Origin: Cylicocyclus nassatus
Lineage: Eukaryota; Nematoda; Chromadorea; Rhabditida; Strongylidae
Assembly: GCA_958299035.1 (NCBI GenBank)
Contig: CATQJL010000001.1
Span: forward strand, 31,669,554-31,733,553
Length of the DNA: 64,000 bases
Reading direction: 5' to 3'
The notes under the pieces: generated by a model
What the model was told of the DNA's origin: nothing
Seen by the model: only the letters and a program-made list of their open reading frames with translations
Database searches by the model: none
Translations under genes and position numbers: made by a program
Part shown: piece by piece, positions 1 through 12,599 of the stretch
Layout: every line of letters starts with the position of its first letter
Numbering within the stretch: position 1 is the first letter of the stretch

Positions 1-1812
1 CATACCTCTTCAAGTGCAACCACTGTTTTGACCGTAGGATGAATTAAGATATCACTTATTTCCGCTCTAGCTGCAGTGTACAAAACCTCTCGGTGTTCAG
101 GATCGTCAAATTTAAACATAACAAGACTTCCTTAATTTTTTACATGATAATCATCTATGGGAGTCTGGCTTATCTGATAAATGACTTGCCAAGGTCATTA
201 TTTTCGTCTCCCCAGAACCAATACATATGCTCATTGCTCTTATCGAATGTTATAGGCCTGAACAAACAGCGTAAAAGCACTGCTCTCACCGAATAGTCTG
301 TTTGCCCTATTACCGAGTAACCATTTTATCTTCCGATTTGACGACGAGATATGGCTCCCACTCTGACGCATTTGATGTGTATGGTAACTCATTCTTTGCT
401 GTTTGTGACCGCCTAAAAAAGATAGGAGAACCTAACGACATTTTAAAATCATGGTTTACAAGATCTAGGAAACAGGGAACAGGGTGGTTGAGAAGTTACG
501 CTGGGAAGAAGAGGTATGGACAGATTTTTTAATGATCGAGCATAACAGTAATTACGCTCTTGCAAAAATTTACTTCCTGAAAACATAACGGATCTATATC
601 CTCCAAATTTAGAAAAAAGGGAGATGGCGCCCGCAACCTCCTAAAAATTGCTTTGCGGAGCTAGTTCAAAGCATTTGGACTCTCTTCACTTTTTCCCTCT
701 TGTGTCCACCAGGATGAAAGTCACATAAAACTCTGTTGGCTCCTGCAAAATGGAGTAAAGAGAAAAGTTGTCTAACGCTGGAAACTTTCCATGAATAAAC
801 TGTGGTAAACGTTTGAAAAAATTCATATGGTTATAGCTAAAATGCGATCGCCACTTTACTTTCCCCAAACTTCACTGTAGTTCACTACTTTCCATCGTTA
901 GCGCTGCCGCGATGGTGCAACACTGTAGTGCACTTCTTTCCATCATTAGCGCTGCTTCGATGGTGCACCATAAACACTCACCTGAGATACATAGCTGAAC
1001 CGTCCGGTTGCTCTTGTATGACAAGACGAACGTTCATGTCGTGGTCAAAGACAAATCTTCCGAATCTATCGTTTTTTATAATTAGTGTCATCGAGTCAGT
1101 CAACAGGTCGTACATATAGGCGTTGAAATACCTGAGAGCACAAGATACATTTTGTGCACATTAATTAACATGTTTGATAGAACTTCACAAATACTTATTT
1201 ACCACCAAAGTTTTACTGACTCACACTTTATTATCATCATTAATACCAACTATTATGCGCGCGCTTCTAAGATTGTTGCGAATGATACGAGCAGTGACTT
1301 GGGGTTTGTTTGATATTACGGTACTCTTCTGCGGATTTTGGGCTATAGCCTCCTGAAAGAGTATGCTATGCATATAATAGAAACTACAAACCTACCTCAG
1401 ATATATTTTTCTTAAATAGCATTGTATTTTCATCACCATGTCTATCTTGAACAAAGAGTATTACATTTGGGACACCCGTCCATGTCCAGCCTAGATATAA
1501 AGATTATATGGGATTGTATTGCAGCGTTCATGGCATACTGAGTACGTCTCTTTCCTCTTCGAATGTCACTTGACGTGCTTCCTTACATGAAAAACATTTC
1601 ACAAATATATTTTTGATGTTGTTTTTTGTAGGGCTAATAAATCCGTATTCTCTGAATTTACTTACTCATTTCGAGTTAAGTGCTGAAAATGTTTGATACC
1701 TTCCATCAGGTCTTAATTTGATTCTCGAGTACTTTGTATAGGAAAACAACACTTTTCTGGGGATTGGATCAGCAACGCTCAACAGCAAAATGAATGGTAG
1801 TTCAAAGAACAC
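1..1812 (-). CDS. dpf-6: dpf-6-like S9 serine peptidase, gene A (5' exons, 3' part outside window)
   Basis: This is a secreted or lysosomal prolyl-oligopeptidase-family (S9) peptidase related to nematode DPF-6. Eight exons can be read on the minus strand: 1,700-1,812; 1,539-1,651; 1,396-1,490; 1,225-1,352; 982-1,131; 314-412; 190-257; 6-130. All junction phases agree and there is no stop. The exons encode the N-terminal signal-like stretch and the beta-propeller half, including [17 protein letters not shown] and [15 protein letters not shown], so the catalytic half must lie left of the window. The exon structure matches gene B one to one, with amino-acid changes throughout. The intron after 190-257 starts with GC (GCAAGT), as in gene B. 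The first visible exon has no ATG, so an upstream start exon is expected. Whether A is a functional paralogue or an allele of B cannot be decided from the sequence. Confidence 0.85.
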
Positions 1813-1859
1813 CTAAATCAAGCACCTTAATTCAGTGACGTTACTTAGATAGATAGATA

Positions 1860-1867
1860 CTTTTATA
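1860..1867 (-). promoter_or_regulatory. TATA-like box upstream of gene A exon 1
   Basis: TATAAAAG on the minus strand, 48 bp before the first recognised exon of gene A, conserved with the site in front of gene B. Confidence 0.3.
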
Positions 1868-2693
1868 CACGTAGAAACTTTTTCTAGAAGGAAGAGGATG
1901 TGGCAGGAAATTTTTGATTAAAGCCTTATTCCTCAGCCCTCTTGGGGGTAGTCTGATTTTGCAACAAAAGAAACTAGTTTTGCGAGGCAATTTTTTGTGA
2001 AGAAATAAATCATTTTGATTGAAAAAACATTCGGCATTTTATAACCTTGTTGGAACATTCCAAATCCCTCATCCTTTCCACTCACTCGCCCTTTACATCC
2101 TTCACTGAAAGATAGTCCTAGTAAACCGAGACTCGAGTAACTGTAGAAGTGGTATCTCTTAAGAAGTTCTTTTTGCGCGAGACTTGATAAAAGTCTACAG
2201 CCTCATAACCTGGAAATGGGGACATTTAAAGCCGTCTCTACTATATACTGTGGTTTGCAATAAGCGCATTGCGCTCCATTGAATCGCCGCGAAAGTTAGC
2301 CTTCGGTAATTTGTAGAGATTTCAGCCCTAATAATCTACTCAGAGGAATTTTGTGACAAACTACATTCAGAGTATATAAACTTTTGAGTTTTGTGTAAAG
2401 ATTATGGGTTAATCACAGTATTTTATTTAAACGCAATTTTTACAAAAAGTGATCATCTCCCATACAATACAATATCTGTGACTTGGCCTTATCCAACATG
2501 AGTTATAATCAGAAGGCTTTTCATTACGGCAATAACTGTTGTTATGAAAATTTATCTGAACATCAAGTTTAAGTACTGTAAGAAGCCGAAACAGCAAGCT
2601 TAAAGTGAGTAATGATTGTTCAATCTGTAACAGACCACGGTTTTAATACGTATGCGCAAAAACGTACGATTGAACTCTCAGCATTTGAAAGTA
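1868..2693. other. Intergenic, no gene seen (copy 1)
   Basis: AT-rich sequence between gene A and a palindromic MITE, matched by 30,753-31,571 in copy 2. It may contain the missing first exon of the peptidase gene, but no convincing exon with ATG and donor site was found. Confidence 0.6.
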
Positions 2694-3530
2694 ATAGGTT
2701 GGCACGAAAGTTCTTGCGTAATTCAAAATTCAATAAATTTCCAAAGACTAAACCTAAATTTACAATCCTGTATGCTAAAAATATTAGAAGCCTTACGCTT
2801 CAGGATGGATGTTTAAGCATACGATTCCGTGAGCTGGACATCAAAAACGAAGCTCTCAAATACGGGGCTTTAAAATTTGCGATTTTGAGTTTGGTGACAG
2901 AAAATCGCAGAGGGCCGCTGGGTAGCCGAAAAAAATCTGTAGAATTTACTTACACAACAAAAGTCCATATGTTACTTTGGAAGGCTTTGATCTTGCACGA
3001 TGAAGAAAAACAGAAAATTCGTGAAATATGTCATTTTGCGGAAAAAATCCCCTCAGCCCGTAGTTTTCCGGCGAAAACACTTTTTTGTAATCGAGAAAAA
3101 GTCGCAAGGCTCTGAATAGGCACTATGTCTAATTTCTGGTTGCAATGTTTCTGTGGAAGAATTAGAGCGATAAGGGAATTTGTCCTGTGAAATGAGAAAT
3201 TTCACAAATTTTTTGTTTTCGTATTCCATGCGATATCGAAGCCTGCTAACATAACGTATGGACTTTTGCTGTGTAGGTAAATTGATAGATTTTTTCGGCT
3301 AGCCAGCGGCCCTCTGCGATTTTCTGCCACCAATCTCAAAATCGCAAAATTTGAAGTTCCATATTTGAGAGTTTCGTTCTCGATGGCTAGCTCATGGAAT
3401 GTTGTGCTCGAACTTCCATAGCGTGGGACTTCCAATATTTTTTAGCATACAAGGTTATGAATTTAGGTTTAGTTTTTGAAAAGTTATTGAATTTTGTTTG
3501 AATTACGCAAGAACTTTCGTGCCAACCTAA
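2694..3530. mobile_element. Palindromic mariner-type MITE, copy 1
   Basis: The element starts with TAGGTTGGCACGAAAGTTCT and ends with its inverse, next to TA. The TTAGGTTGG terminus is typical of mariner-family transposons. The two halves are long imperfect inverted repeats of each other (about 2,695-3,060 against 3,170-3,530), so the whole is a fold-back structure without a transposase. ORFs inside it (a 167-codon plus-strand ORF reaching 3,115 and minus-strand ones to 3,716) are the same arm read from two directions. Confidence 0.8.
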
Positions 3531-3914
3531 TAGATTAGAAGTATAGCATACAGAATTTTGAGTTGCAGTTAAGCTCTCGGACCAAGTTTTTGCATAACAA
3601 ATGTTAGCAGCATGTAAGCTCGATATGCACAAAAACGAATTACTCGAAAGGCCAGTTCCTTCAAGATCGATTTGACACTGAGTTACTTGGCTTTTATCGA
3701 CAGTTGACGATCGCACTTTTCAAGATGTGACAAGTGCGTTCGGCTTGGGAGGCTGCAAGCTATGGAGTCGATTCATAAAGTAAACAAAACGTGTGTTCTT
3801 TCAAAAAAAAACGCGCCAAGAAGAGGTAGTTGCATAAGCCGTTGAGTTGAGATTTCTGTTATGAAACAGAGGAAATCTTGCAGTGTAAAGCGCATTAACG
3901 TCTCTACAGGAACT
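3531..3914. other. Unclassified sequence between MITE and Helitron-like element (copy 1)
   Basis: No gene. The matching copy 2 sequence is interrupted by the 1.76-kb insertion at 32,431-34,186 and resumes at 34,187. Confidence 0.6.
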
Positions 3915-4207
3915 AATAAGTCATAACTTGTTCAACATGAAATAATCTGTCTTGTTTTTCTGCTGGAAAGTTTTTCCGTCTGAATTACCGAGCTCACGTG
4001 AAAAGCTCTTGAGAAGGTCTTCTTGTTCACAACTCAGTCGGGACGTCGGCATTTTCAAGAGAATGTCAGAGAAACCATAATGCTAGCATAAGGAAGGGTT
4101 AGCTATCAGAACAAACTTGAGCCTCTGCCTAGCTGAGAAAATGCAGTGGTTGATGATGGTGGCTTCGAAAATTTTTCCTGCACGAAAAGTCGTGCTTATC
4201 CAACTAA
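3915..4207 (+). repeat. Extra upstream copy of the Helitron 3'-flank (290 bp)
   Basis: From AACTAATAAGTCATAACTTG to AACTAA just before the Helitron-like element, this matches the sequence right after that element (5,063-5,350). Copy 2 has only the downstream unit (35,268 onward). The upstream unit begins with what looks like the uninterrupted target site. Confidence 0.85.
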
Positions 4208-5062
<855 letters not shown>

Positions 5063-5354
5063 TAAGTCATAACTTGTTCAACATGAAATAATCTGTCTTG
5101 TTTTTCTGCTGGAAAGTCTTCCGTCCGAAATTACCGAGCTCACATGAAAAGATCTTGAGATTGTATTGTTGTTCACAACTCAATCGGGAAGTCGGCATTT
5201 TCAAGAGAATGTCAGAGAAACCATAATGCTAGCATAAGGAAGTGTTAGCTAGCAGAACAAGCTTGAGCCTCTGCCTAGCGGAGAAAATGCAGTGGTTGAT
5301 GATGGTGGCTTCGAAAAGTTTTCGTGCACGAAAAGTCGTGCTTTGCATATATTC

Positions 5355-5860
5355 TCCATATTTACCTTTTCGGAGCTAGCAAATGACAAGTGTTCTGTTC
5401 ACAATATATGCGCATAAATGATAACACTGATGGCAAGTCCAAGATGCCAGCCGTTTGAATGAAATTGCTTGGATCGATGACACTCTTTTTTAGTTTTGGA
5501 GCTTTATGATCTATGAAACAGCAAATCCAATTCAATACATGAGTTAACATAGGGTCACTGAATTGGGAAGAGGAAAATGTGCATGGACTCGTAGAGCTAT
5601 TGAATAGTAACGGGTTCTTGCCTGCATCAGCGAAAGAAGCGAGCTTCACCACTTTCGAATGCTTGATCAGATGAAAATGAGGTGTACTTGGAATGGAATG
5701 ACTGACTACCTAAGCCGGCATCATTTGTGAAAATGGAAAAACATTTGCAGGAGCGATCGACCAATAAACAGAGACGAGATGGAACATGAACGCACATTTC
5801 AATTGTTAGCTTACTACTGCGCACCTTTCCCCCTTTTCTGTAGGTAAAACTGAGCATTTC
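5355..5860 (+). repeat. Older internal duplication, unit 1 (copy 1)
   Basis: About 480 bp, with key shared tracts AGCAAATGACA, TCGATGACACTCTTTT and AGGGTCACTGAATTGGGA, is repeated in direct orientation at 6,800-7,250. Both units also occur in copy 2 (35,575-36,100 and 36,590-37,050), so this duplication is older than the large one. The MITE at 5,901-6,582 lies between the units. Confidence 0.8.
5362..5652 (-). CDS. Uncharacterised 96-codon ORF in internal duplication unit 1
   Basis: I do not recognise this ORF. It starts MVKLASFADAG and includes HVLNWICCFIDHKAPKLKKS and TAGILDLPSVLSFMRIY. It stays open in both long copies (35,602-35,892 is nearly identical). The diverged second unit at 6,800-7,250 keeps parts such as APKLEKSVIDPS but has stops. 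Conservation of the frame between young copies is weak evidence. It may be an exon of a decayed gene or a chance ORF. Confidence 0.2.
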   Translation of the reverse strand: MVKLASFADAGKNPLLFNSSTSPCTFSSSQFSDPMLTHVLNWICCFIDHKAPKLKKSVIDPSNFIQTAGILDLPSVLSFMRIYCEQNTCHLLAPKR

Positions 5861-5900
5861 GATAATATCGACGCAATACGGCCCACATAGGACCTCTAAA

Positions 5901-6582
5901 GGGCCGGGTATTCTTCACGCGATTTCAGTCGCGACCGATTTGGCAATTCGCCAAAAGTCTTTAGATCCAACACTAGCAAACCGCACATGCATAGTACGTT
6001 TAACATACGTGGAGTGATAAAACGCCCCATCTTCTGTACATTAAAAATTTGCCTGCATTGAGTTATGGTCACTTGGAATACTGCTAACAAGGTAATTGTC
6101 ACAAATCGAAGTGGCCATTCCAGACAAGCTGCGTAGCGTTAGATGCAGTATGAAGCGCTGACTCTAAATCTGTCTTCTTTATCTGCTTATCGCTTTTCTG
6201 GACGAAGTTATAAGCCATTAAAGACCATTATTTTGCTTAGAAATTATGCGTGAAATTGAAAATTTAGCCGTACAGAGCCTCGTTCGCCTCAATGCTGGGT
6301 CAAAACATGCAGCTAGCTTACTTAAAATTTTTGAAGCCAGAAGCCGAGCTAAAAGTGCAGCAATGTGCTCAATTTCGCTGTTTTTATGTATGATTTTTTC
6401 ACAATAAAACCGCTTGTAGCTTCGTCCACAGAAGCGGGAAGCAGATAAGGAAGACAGATTCGCAGTCAGCGTTTTATACTGCATCGAATGATATACGGCT
6501 TGTTTGGTTTGGCCACTTCGACTTCTGACCATTCCCTTGTAAGTCGCGTCGCGACTGAAATCGCATGATGTATGCCCGGCCC
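5901..6582. mobile_element. MITE with GGGCCGGG termini, carrying a nested MITE (copy 1)
   Basis: Terminal inverted repeats GGGCCGGGTATT / GATGTATGCCCGGCCC, extending inward to a GATTTCAGTCGCGAC tract, are flanked by CTAAA on both sides, which is a possible 5-bp target duplication. No coding capacity. The element is 227 bp in copy 2. The extra length here is the insertion at 6,088-6,539. Confidence 0.75.
6088..6539. mobile_element. Palindromic PIF/Tourist-like MITE nested in another MITE
   Basis: 452 bp beginning CAAGGTAATTGTC and ending GACCATTCCCTTG. Imperfect inverted repeats of more than 100 bp form most of it (for example the tracts near 6,140-6,222 and 6,400-6,485). It is flanked by TAA on both sides. 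Copy 2 has the empty site CTGCTAAGTCG with a single TAA. A TAA target duplication points to the PIF/Harbinger superfamily. Confidence 0.82.
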
Positions 6583-6799
6583 CTAAAGCAAGATATCAAA
6601 GAAAATACTGCTGCAGAAGGCAAGAAACAAGCGATGAAAAGCGAAAAAAAAAGACGTTGATGCCATTCTAAATTAGGCGTCTCCCCAGTGTGCAAGTACG
6701 GCACAGGCGGGTTCGTTGGCCGCATGCGGGATTTCAAAATTTTGTGCACGATACACGGCATAGCGAAATGACTAAAGCGATGACGTCTACTATATTTAC

Positions 6800-7250
6800 C
6801 TTTTCGGAACGAGCAAATGACAGGTATTCTGTCTAAATATGTGCGCGTAAATGGTAATTCTGAAAGTTCAAGACGCCAGCCGTTTGAGTGACACTCGGAT
6901 CGATGACACTCTTTTCTAATTTCGGAGCCTCATAATCTATGAAACAGCAGATCCATCCAATTCAATACATGACCTAATCATAGGGTCACTGAATTGGGAG
7001 AGAAGAAGAGGAAGCAATTGTGCATGAATTCGTAGGGCTATTGGAACAGCGGGTTCTTGCCTGCATCAGCGAAAAAAGCGAGCTTCACGACTTCCGAATG
7101 CTTAAGCAAATAAAAATGAGGCTAGGAATGGAATGACTGACTACTTAAGCCAGCATCATTTGTGAAAATGGAAAAACATTTGCAGGAGCGATCGACCAAT
7201 AAACACGAGACAGGATGGAACATGAACGTACATTTTAATTGTTAGCTTAC
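6800..7250 (+). repeat. Older internal duplication, unit 2 (copy 1)
   Basis: Diverged direct repeat of 5,355-5,860, with more substitutions and indels. Confidence 0.8.
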
Positions 7251-8800
7251 TATTTCTTACAGAAACGACACCTGACACAGCTTTGTATAAAGTAGGTAAG
7301 AAGGTTCTGGCGCGATTTAAATAAACTCGAGTAATTTATCAATAAACCACTTACTATTTAACCTAAAAATATTAAAAAGCCTGTTTGACGCAATAATTCA
7401 AACATAATTTCTAGTTGGCTAGCATTGATAAACAAAGTTTTCAACTCCACCTCACTTTAGTGTTTCTGAGTTTAGCCTTAAAGGATACTTGGGTGCCGCC
7501 TCTAAAAGATATGTAAATTATTACAAAGCAGTACTCAAACATTGCTGTGCCAGGCTTCAATTAGTAAAAAGCAAAACAAGCGTGGATTCACATTTCTTCA
7601 TCACTGCAAAAGCAAAACTCTGAACTAGAATTTTGACGTAGTGTTTGCTTAAAACAGGCTTTTTGGATCCAAATCGTGTTCTAACATGTTCTATCAAATC
7701 TGTAAATGTTTAAGAAAATTTGCTTTTGCATTTTGAAATTGAGGCCTGCTGTAGGAGAGCAGGGACTATGCTACATAATAAACAGATATGGGAGCTAGCA
7801 GCATCTTAGTATCTCATAAGAGCAGACGCAAAATAAGAAAATTTGATGTGTCCTCTTTGAAAGCTTTATGTTGCAAGGCTGACCAACAAAAAACTGCGGT
7901 TAGATAGACCATTTTCAAAGCGCAGACATTCTTATAGTAGAACCAAAGCAACAATTCTGGTCGAAACCAGAGGTTGCAGTTTAATTTTCGAAAGTTGTCG
8001 AATTTTTTCTTGGAATTATAAACTTTCGCTCCAAACTAATATAAACGACAGGGATAGTGCCTGTAATGAAAGTGCCATCTTCAGCTTAGATAAGTGAGAG
8101 CATTTTTCAAGCCTTCAAGATTAGTAAATTGAAAAATCCGGTTGTTTGCAAGGCTAACAAAATTTAATTTTCAAAAACCATAAGCCGTTTCCAAACAGAT
8201 GATGGACAGGGTCAAGCGTGAGGTGTGGCATTTCACACATGGAGATCTTTTGAAGGCACAGAGAGGGAAGGGGTCGTAATCGACGTGATATTGGTGTTAG
8301 CGATTACATGTTTTATTTATCAAAGCCAGATAAGTCCCCTATGCAAGATAGACGAGGTTCGACCTATCGTCGTATATGTGCGCTAAGCATAGAAGCCGAC
8401 CAAGCATAATGAGTATCATTTTGGCAACAGGTATATAGGCCAAGTTCTAGGAAGCCTTGAGGTTTTCAAATATTGGGTAATTCAGGTGATATGGTCATGT
8501 TGGTCAACACGATCAACTTTATTGTGAAGTAAGCTAGCTATCCCTTTTCCACTCAATACAAAGCACTAGTACCCCCTCCTTCACATGAAGGAATCACCAC
8601 ATTAATTGTTTGTCTCATTTTTGTTTACAATGATTGCTTTTCTGATGATTACTTGAAAAACGAATTAGGCTCACATTACCCTGTGAAAATTAAGAGATCT
8701 GAGCTATCGATATAAATAAATTTGTCACCTTCGCTCCCAGTATACGTAGTAGCGCAGATCTAAAATGTCACCGTCCTATTGCAGTGAACATATGAAAAAA
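7251..8800. other. No recognisable gene (copy 1)
   Basis: AT-rich sequence shared with 37,050-39,300. A plus-strand ORF at 37,212-37,430 (72 codons, ASIDKQSFQLHLTLVFLSLA) is frameshifted in copy 1 near 7,480, so it is not supported as a gene. Copy 2 has a mariner MITE here (38,546-39,214) that copy 1 lacks. Confidence 0.6.
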
Positions 8801-8805
8801 CGGGA

Positions 8806-9000
8806 AAACGAGTGGCGCAGTGGTATGAGGCGCCGTTATGACCAGATCGGACCCAGGTTCGGTCCTTGCTCGTGGGCCAACCAAGATCTCTAATCTCTGG
8901 GGCCGGTAAGTTGGTACCAGAGCAATCTGGGAGAATAAACGCACTGACTTGCTGAAGGGTTGGCTCCCGCAAGTCACTGTATATGCCCGCACGCATACAA
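8806..9000 (+). mobile_element. tRNA-derived SINE (copy 1)
   Basis: The head at 8,806-8,878 has RNA polymerase III promoter boxes: A-like GTGGCGCAGTGGTATGAGGC and B-like GGTTCGGTCC. It can fold a D-arm (GGCGC/GCGCC) and an acceptor-like ACGAG/CTCGT pair. The following 120 bp (GGCCGGTAAGTTGGTACCAG and on) is the SINE body. It is not a functional tRNA because the anticodon arm is poor. Confidence 0.65.
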
Positions 9001-9099
9001 TTGCCTCTTCGACTATGAAGTAGTGTGCGTTCGGCACATACCGCAGAGGGTATTGAAGATGCGCCTTTATCCTTTATACATGAAAAAACAACTATATTT

Positions 9100-12000
9100 T
9101 CTCCTTACCTTGAATACTTAGATGGCACCTCCTCACGTGGCATGCGGACCCAGTACAGGAGTTTTCGGTGATCCCCAGCCCTCGCTTCGGACATCAACGA
9201 CCGGGTTGACTCGGTGGCTGCGTCTACGAGTTCCAGGAGCTAAAATCGTATCCAGCTGATTTCTCAGCTAGTCCATCCACTCCACGAATCTCGCTGGAGG
9301 TTTTCCTCGTGGATGTTTCGCTTTGCGAGGAATCCACTCATTGTTCTTAGTGTCCATCTGTCGTCTATTCTCTTCTTGATGTGACCGGCAAATCGATGTT
9401 TTTCTTTTGCGACGTGTTTCACTGGGTCACGAAGGCAGGACACTCTTCTCAAATCCGTACTGCGAAGTCCGACGTGACATGACATGTTGTTTGTGTCGAT
9501 TCGTCTTCAGGAAACCGCGCTCAAGCGTTGCCCGCAGAGCTTTTGACTGGCTACAGTGTGGCCCCAGTCGAACAGCTGGGCACGAAGCTCCATGTACGTC
9601 ACTTCACCGCTCGCCTCCTTTAAAGACCCGAAGGGGGCCAAGGTTGCTCTTTTTCTCCTTTCTTCTTCTTCCCGCAAGTCGTTCTCCGTTCAGCGAACAT
9701 CCAAGATACACGTAAGAAGCGTCTTCATAATAGGGGTGTCCTCCAGTTCCATTTCTGCATCTTCCCAAAGGGCGAAGATGCAGAAATGAATCAAGAACTG
9801 TGTCTTCTTCCGATTTATTCGCAATTCGACCTTCTGTCCCACTCCGTTTAGTTCCTTCAGAATAGTACCTGCTTCAGTGATACTGCTCGGATAGAAAACG
9901 ATGTCGTTCGCAAAACGGAGGTTCGATAGGAATCTTCCATCAGCTCGTATGTCTCTTTCGTCCCAGTTCATTACCCACAAAGTCGCGGTGAACAAATTCA
10001 GCGAGATTCTGTTGCCTTGTCGGATCCCCTTCCCAATTGGAATGGTCAAGGGTGATGGAATAGCTGCATCGTCGTTGCACGATCGCTGTAGCACTCGGCT
10101 AATGTCCTCACGTAAGTTGGGTCCGCTCCACTAGCGATGATAGGATGGCCTTGATTTCGACGCTGTCAAAGGCTTTCTTGAGTGAAGAAAGGTTGAGACG
10201 AGAGGCAGTCGGTATTCCGGCAAACTTCTATGACCCTCGAAACCGTCTGGATGTTCCATAAAATTGATCCCCTGCGGAAACCAGCTTGTTCAGGAAGTTG
10301 AGCTTCATCCAGTATCCTAGATATGCGAGCAAAGATAATCTTTGTGAAAAGCTTGTACAAACATTTAGAAAGCATAATGGAAGTCAGTTTCGAAAATCCT
10401 CCCATCGCTCTTTTTGAAGAGAAAGACGGTTTTTGACGTACTCCACTGGAATTCTCTCCTTCTGCAGGTAATATGTCAGGTGCAACGCGAAAATCTATGC
10501 AGACGTTGTGCTCTGGCTGGCAGAAATTCAACGGGAAGATTGTCTAGTCTTCATGGTATTGCGGTAGCGGAAGGTAGAACCTTTGGTGATACTTTCCAGT
10601 GGAAACAAGGGGCATCGGCATGTGTGTTGATGAGCGAAAGACATTGGTGTAGAGATTCTTCAAGATAGACTCCATCTTAAATCGGGAAGAAGTTGGGGTC
10701 CCTTCTTTGTTCGGTAGTGCAGTCAGCGGCATATGATATTCGCAGAGGTCCCTTCGGCACTTATTAAGAACCAGTGCGCCGCGCCACCTCTGCTTCGCAG
10801 AGGCTCGCACTGGCTCCACTATCTAGGCCCTACTCATTCTCGCACAATGATGGCATTGGAACTCACCGAGCAATGCCGACTATCATGAACAAAATGTAAA
10901 CAACTATCATTCCGAAAGCTTTTATGTGAAATCGGTGATTTCGCGTGTATGAGACTTTTTGCAGGAAAACAAACGCAAATTTATATAGGTTTTTGATTTT
11001 CCCGTGGTCATGACAGTTGCAATAAGAACAGCAGTCACCGTGAGCTACATCATTGTGCAAAAATCTCGTCAAAAGCTGTGGTAGAACCTTGGCAAATTGA
11101 CCATTTAAGCAACCAATACTTTTTGGCGCCGTTTTTGTAAAGTAATGGACATTCGATTACTTTTTTGGGCCTAAGTTAACGGCTTGCACATTTACGTGGC
11201 ACAAACATCCGCGACTCTGTAAAAAGTGCAATTTCGGGCCAAATTTGCGGCCCAAACGCAAAGTGGATCCGTTTGACGCGCAGTTTCTGAGGGATCCACT
11301 CAACGAATCTGCTCGTGCTTTTGCATGTTGGACTCTCATGCAGATAGCATGCACTGTGCAAAATTTGAGCCCAGGAGGTTGGCTGGAACACGCTCTACGA
11401 ATTTCGTAACAGACACACACACAAACACACAAAGTCACGTAAACATCCTTAGCCCGTTATTATAAGTAATGATTCCTTTGTAGGTTTTCCTTTGTCTCCT
11501 TCCTGTATTTGGCTTGTCTGTTCTTCTTAAGATCCTCCTACAAAGCTGTTCTACAACTGGTGTTGGCTATCAGTCGAAGTCACGGAGGCGCACTCTCCGC
11601 AGGGGCTCATAACCCTCCTCGATGGACCATTCAGAACTTGATACGAGCTCTTTCAGCCTGTTGCCGTCATAAACGACTTTGTTTCTGCTTGCAGCACTGT
11701 GACAGACTTTCTTTTCCGATCTTCGACTGAATCGTATCTTTGCTTGAAGGAGGCGGTGATCAGAGCCACTGCAGGAGGATGGACCTACTGAAACATCAGG
11801 CAAGCACCTCCTTCGATTGTTGAGGATTCGGTCGACCTCCGCGTAATTTGCTCCTTTGAGCGATTCCTATTTTCACTGACGATGTTCTTTATTAATGAAA
11901 ATGGAATCTTAATGAGAAAGTCGTGAGGAGGAAAGACGCCCAGCGAGACAGTTGCCATTTCTGTTTCGGAGCCCATACCCAGACTTTCCGATCCTATGTT

Positions 12001-12555
12001 CCTTTTTCAGTGGCATCCATTTTCGCGTTGAAATCGCCCCAACAAACTTGTGGAAGGACTTCTTGTTGCGGACAACCTCCTCTACGTTTTCATAGAAAGC
12101 ATCTACTTCTGAGTCGTCAGCTGCTGATGTTGGAGAGTAGCTTTGATGATGCTGAATCTTCTGACGTGGAGGGCGTAATCGTAGGATGGCTAGTCGAGGT
12201 GATAGGATCTTGTGCGAATCGACAAGATGGACGATAGATGGGTGGGCTACAAAGCCAACGCCTCCCACGTTTCGTGATGGACCGTTCTCACCACGCATGA
12301 TCAGGGTCCCATCACTCATCTTTCGCACGTCCTTCTTCCTGGACTTCGTTTTCTGCAGAGCAAATGTGGTACCTGATGTGCCGAGAACAGCGTGGAGGTC
12401 GACGTTGTAGAGGCTGTTCTGGCGTTGTAAGTGCAGAGCATGGCGATCTCCATGGCGCGTCGTCCGAGCAGACCTATCGTTTTGTCCAATCCAAAAGGCG
12501 TCCTTAGGAGCCTGACATCGTTCTTGCTACCACCCAGCGCAGTAGGAGAGATCCG
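9100..12555 (-). pseudogene. Decayed RTE-clade non-LTR retrotransposon (copy 1)
   Basis: Read on the minus strand, fragments line up in RTE order. They are: an endonuclease start with [10 protein letters not shown] near 12,445; NVGGVGFVAHPSIVHLVDSH; CSGSDHRLLQAKIRFS (11,570-11,803); KCRRDL near 10,755; the reverse-transcriptase palm (LYKLFTKIIFARISRILDEA, GKGIRQGNRISLNLF and LRFANDIVF); and KHRFAGHIKKRIDDRWTLRT (9,264-9,485). The catalytic FADD box is FAND, and many frameshifts and stops occur. A Helitron-like element (10,771-11,472) is inserted. The element cannot move by itself. Confidence 0.88.
10771..11472 (-). mobile_element. Helitron-like non-autonomous element inside RTE, copy 1b
   Basis: Inserted in the RTE reading frame on the minus strand. 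Read on that strand it starts TCATTACTTATAATAACGGG and ends with the same hairpin and GCGCACTGG. The RTE sequence continues cleanly across the site (AAAGGAA^TTCTTAATAAG) with no duplication, which fixes both ends and the A^T target. Confidence 0.75.
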
Positions 12556-12599
12556 ATGTGCAAAGGTATTTTATTCTTCTAATTGACGGACTGATATAA

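Noticed and set aside
2612..3115. 167-codon plus-strand ORF
   Set aside because: It lies largely in one arm of a palindromic mariner MITE. The other arm gives a matching ORF on the opposite strand, and the copy at 31,490 is frameshifted.
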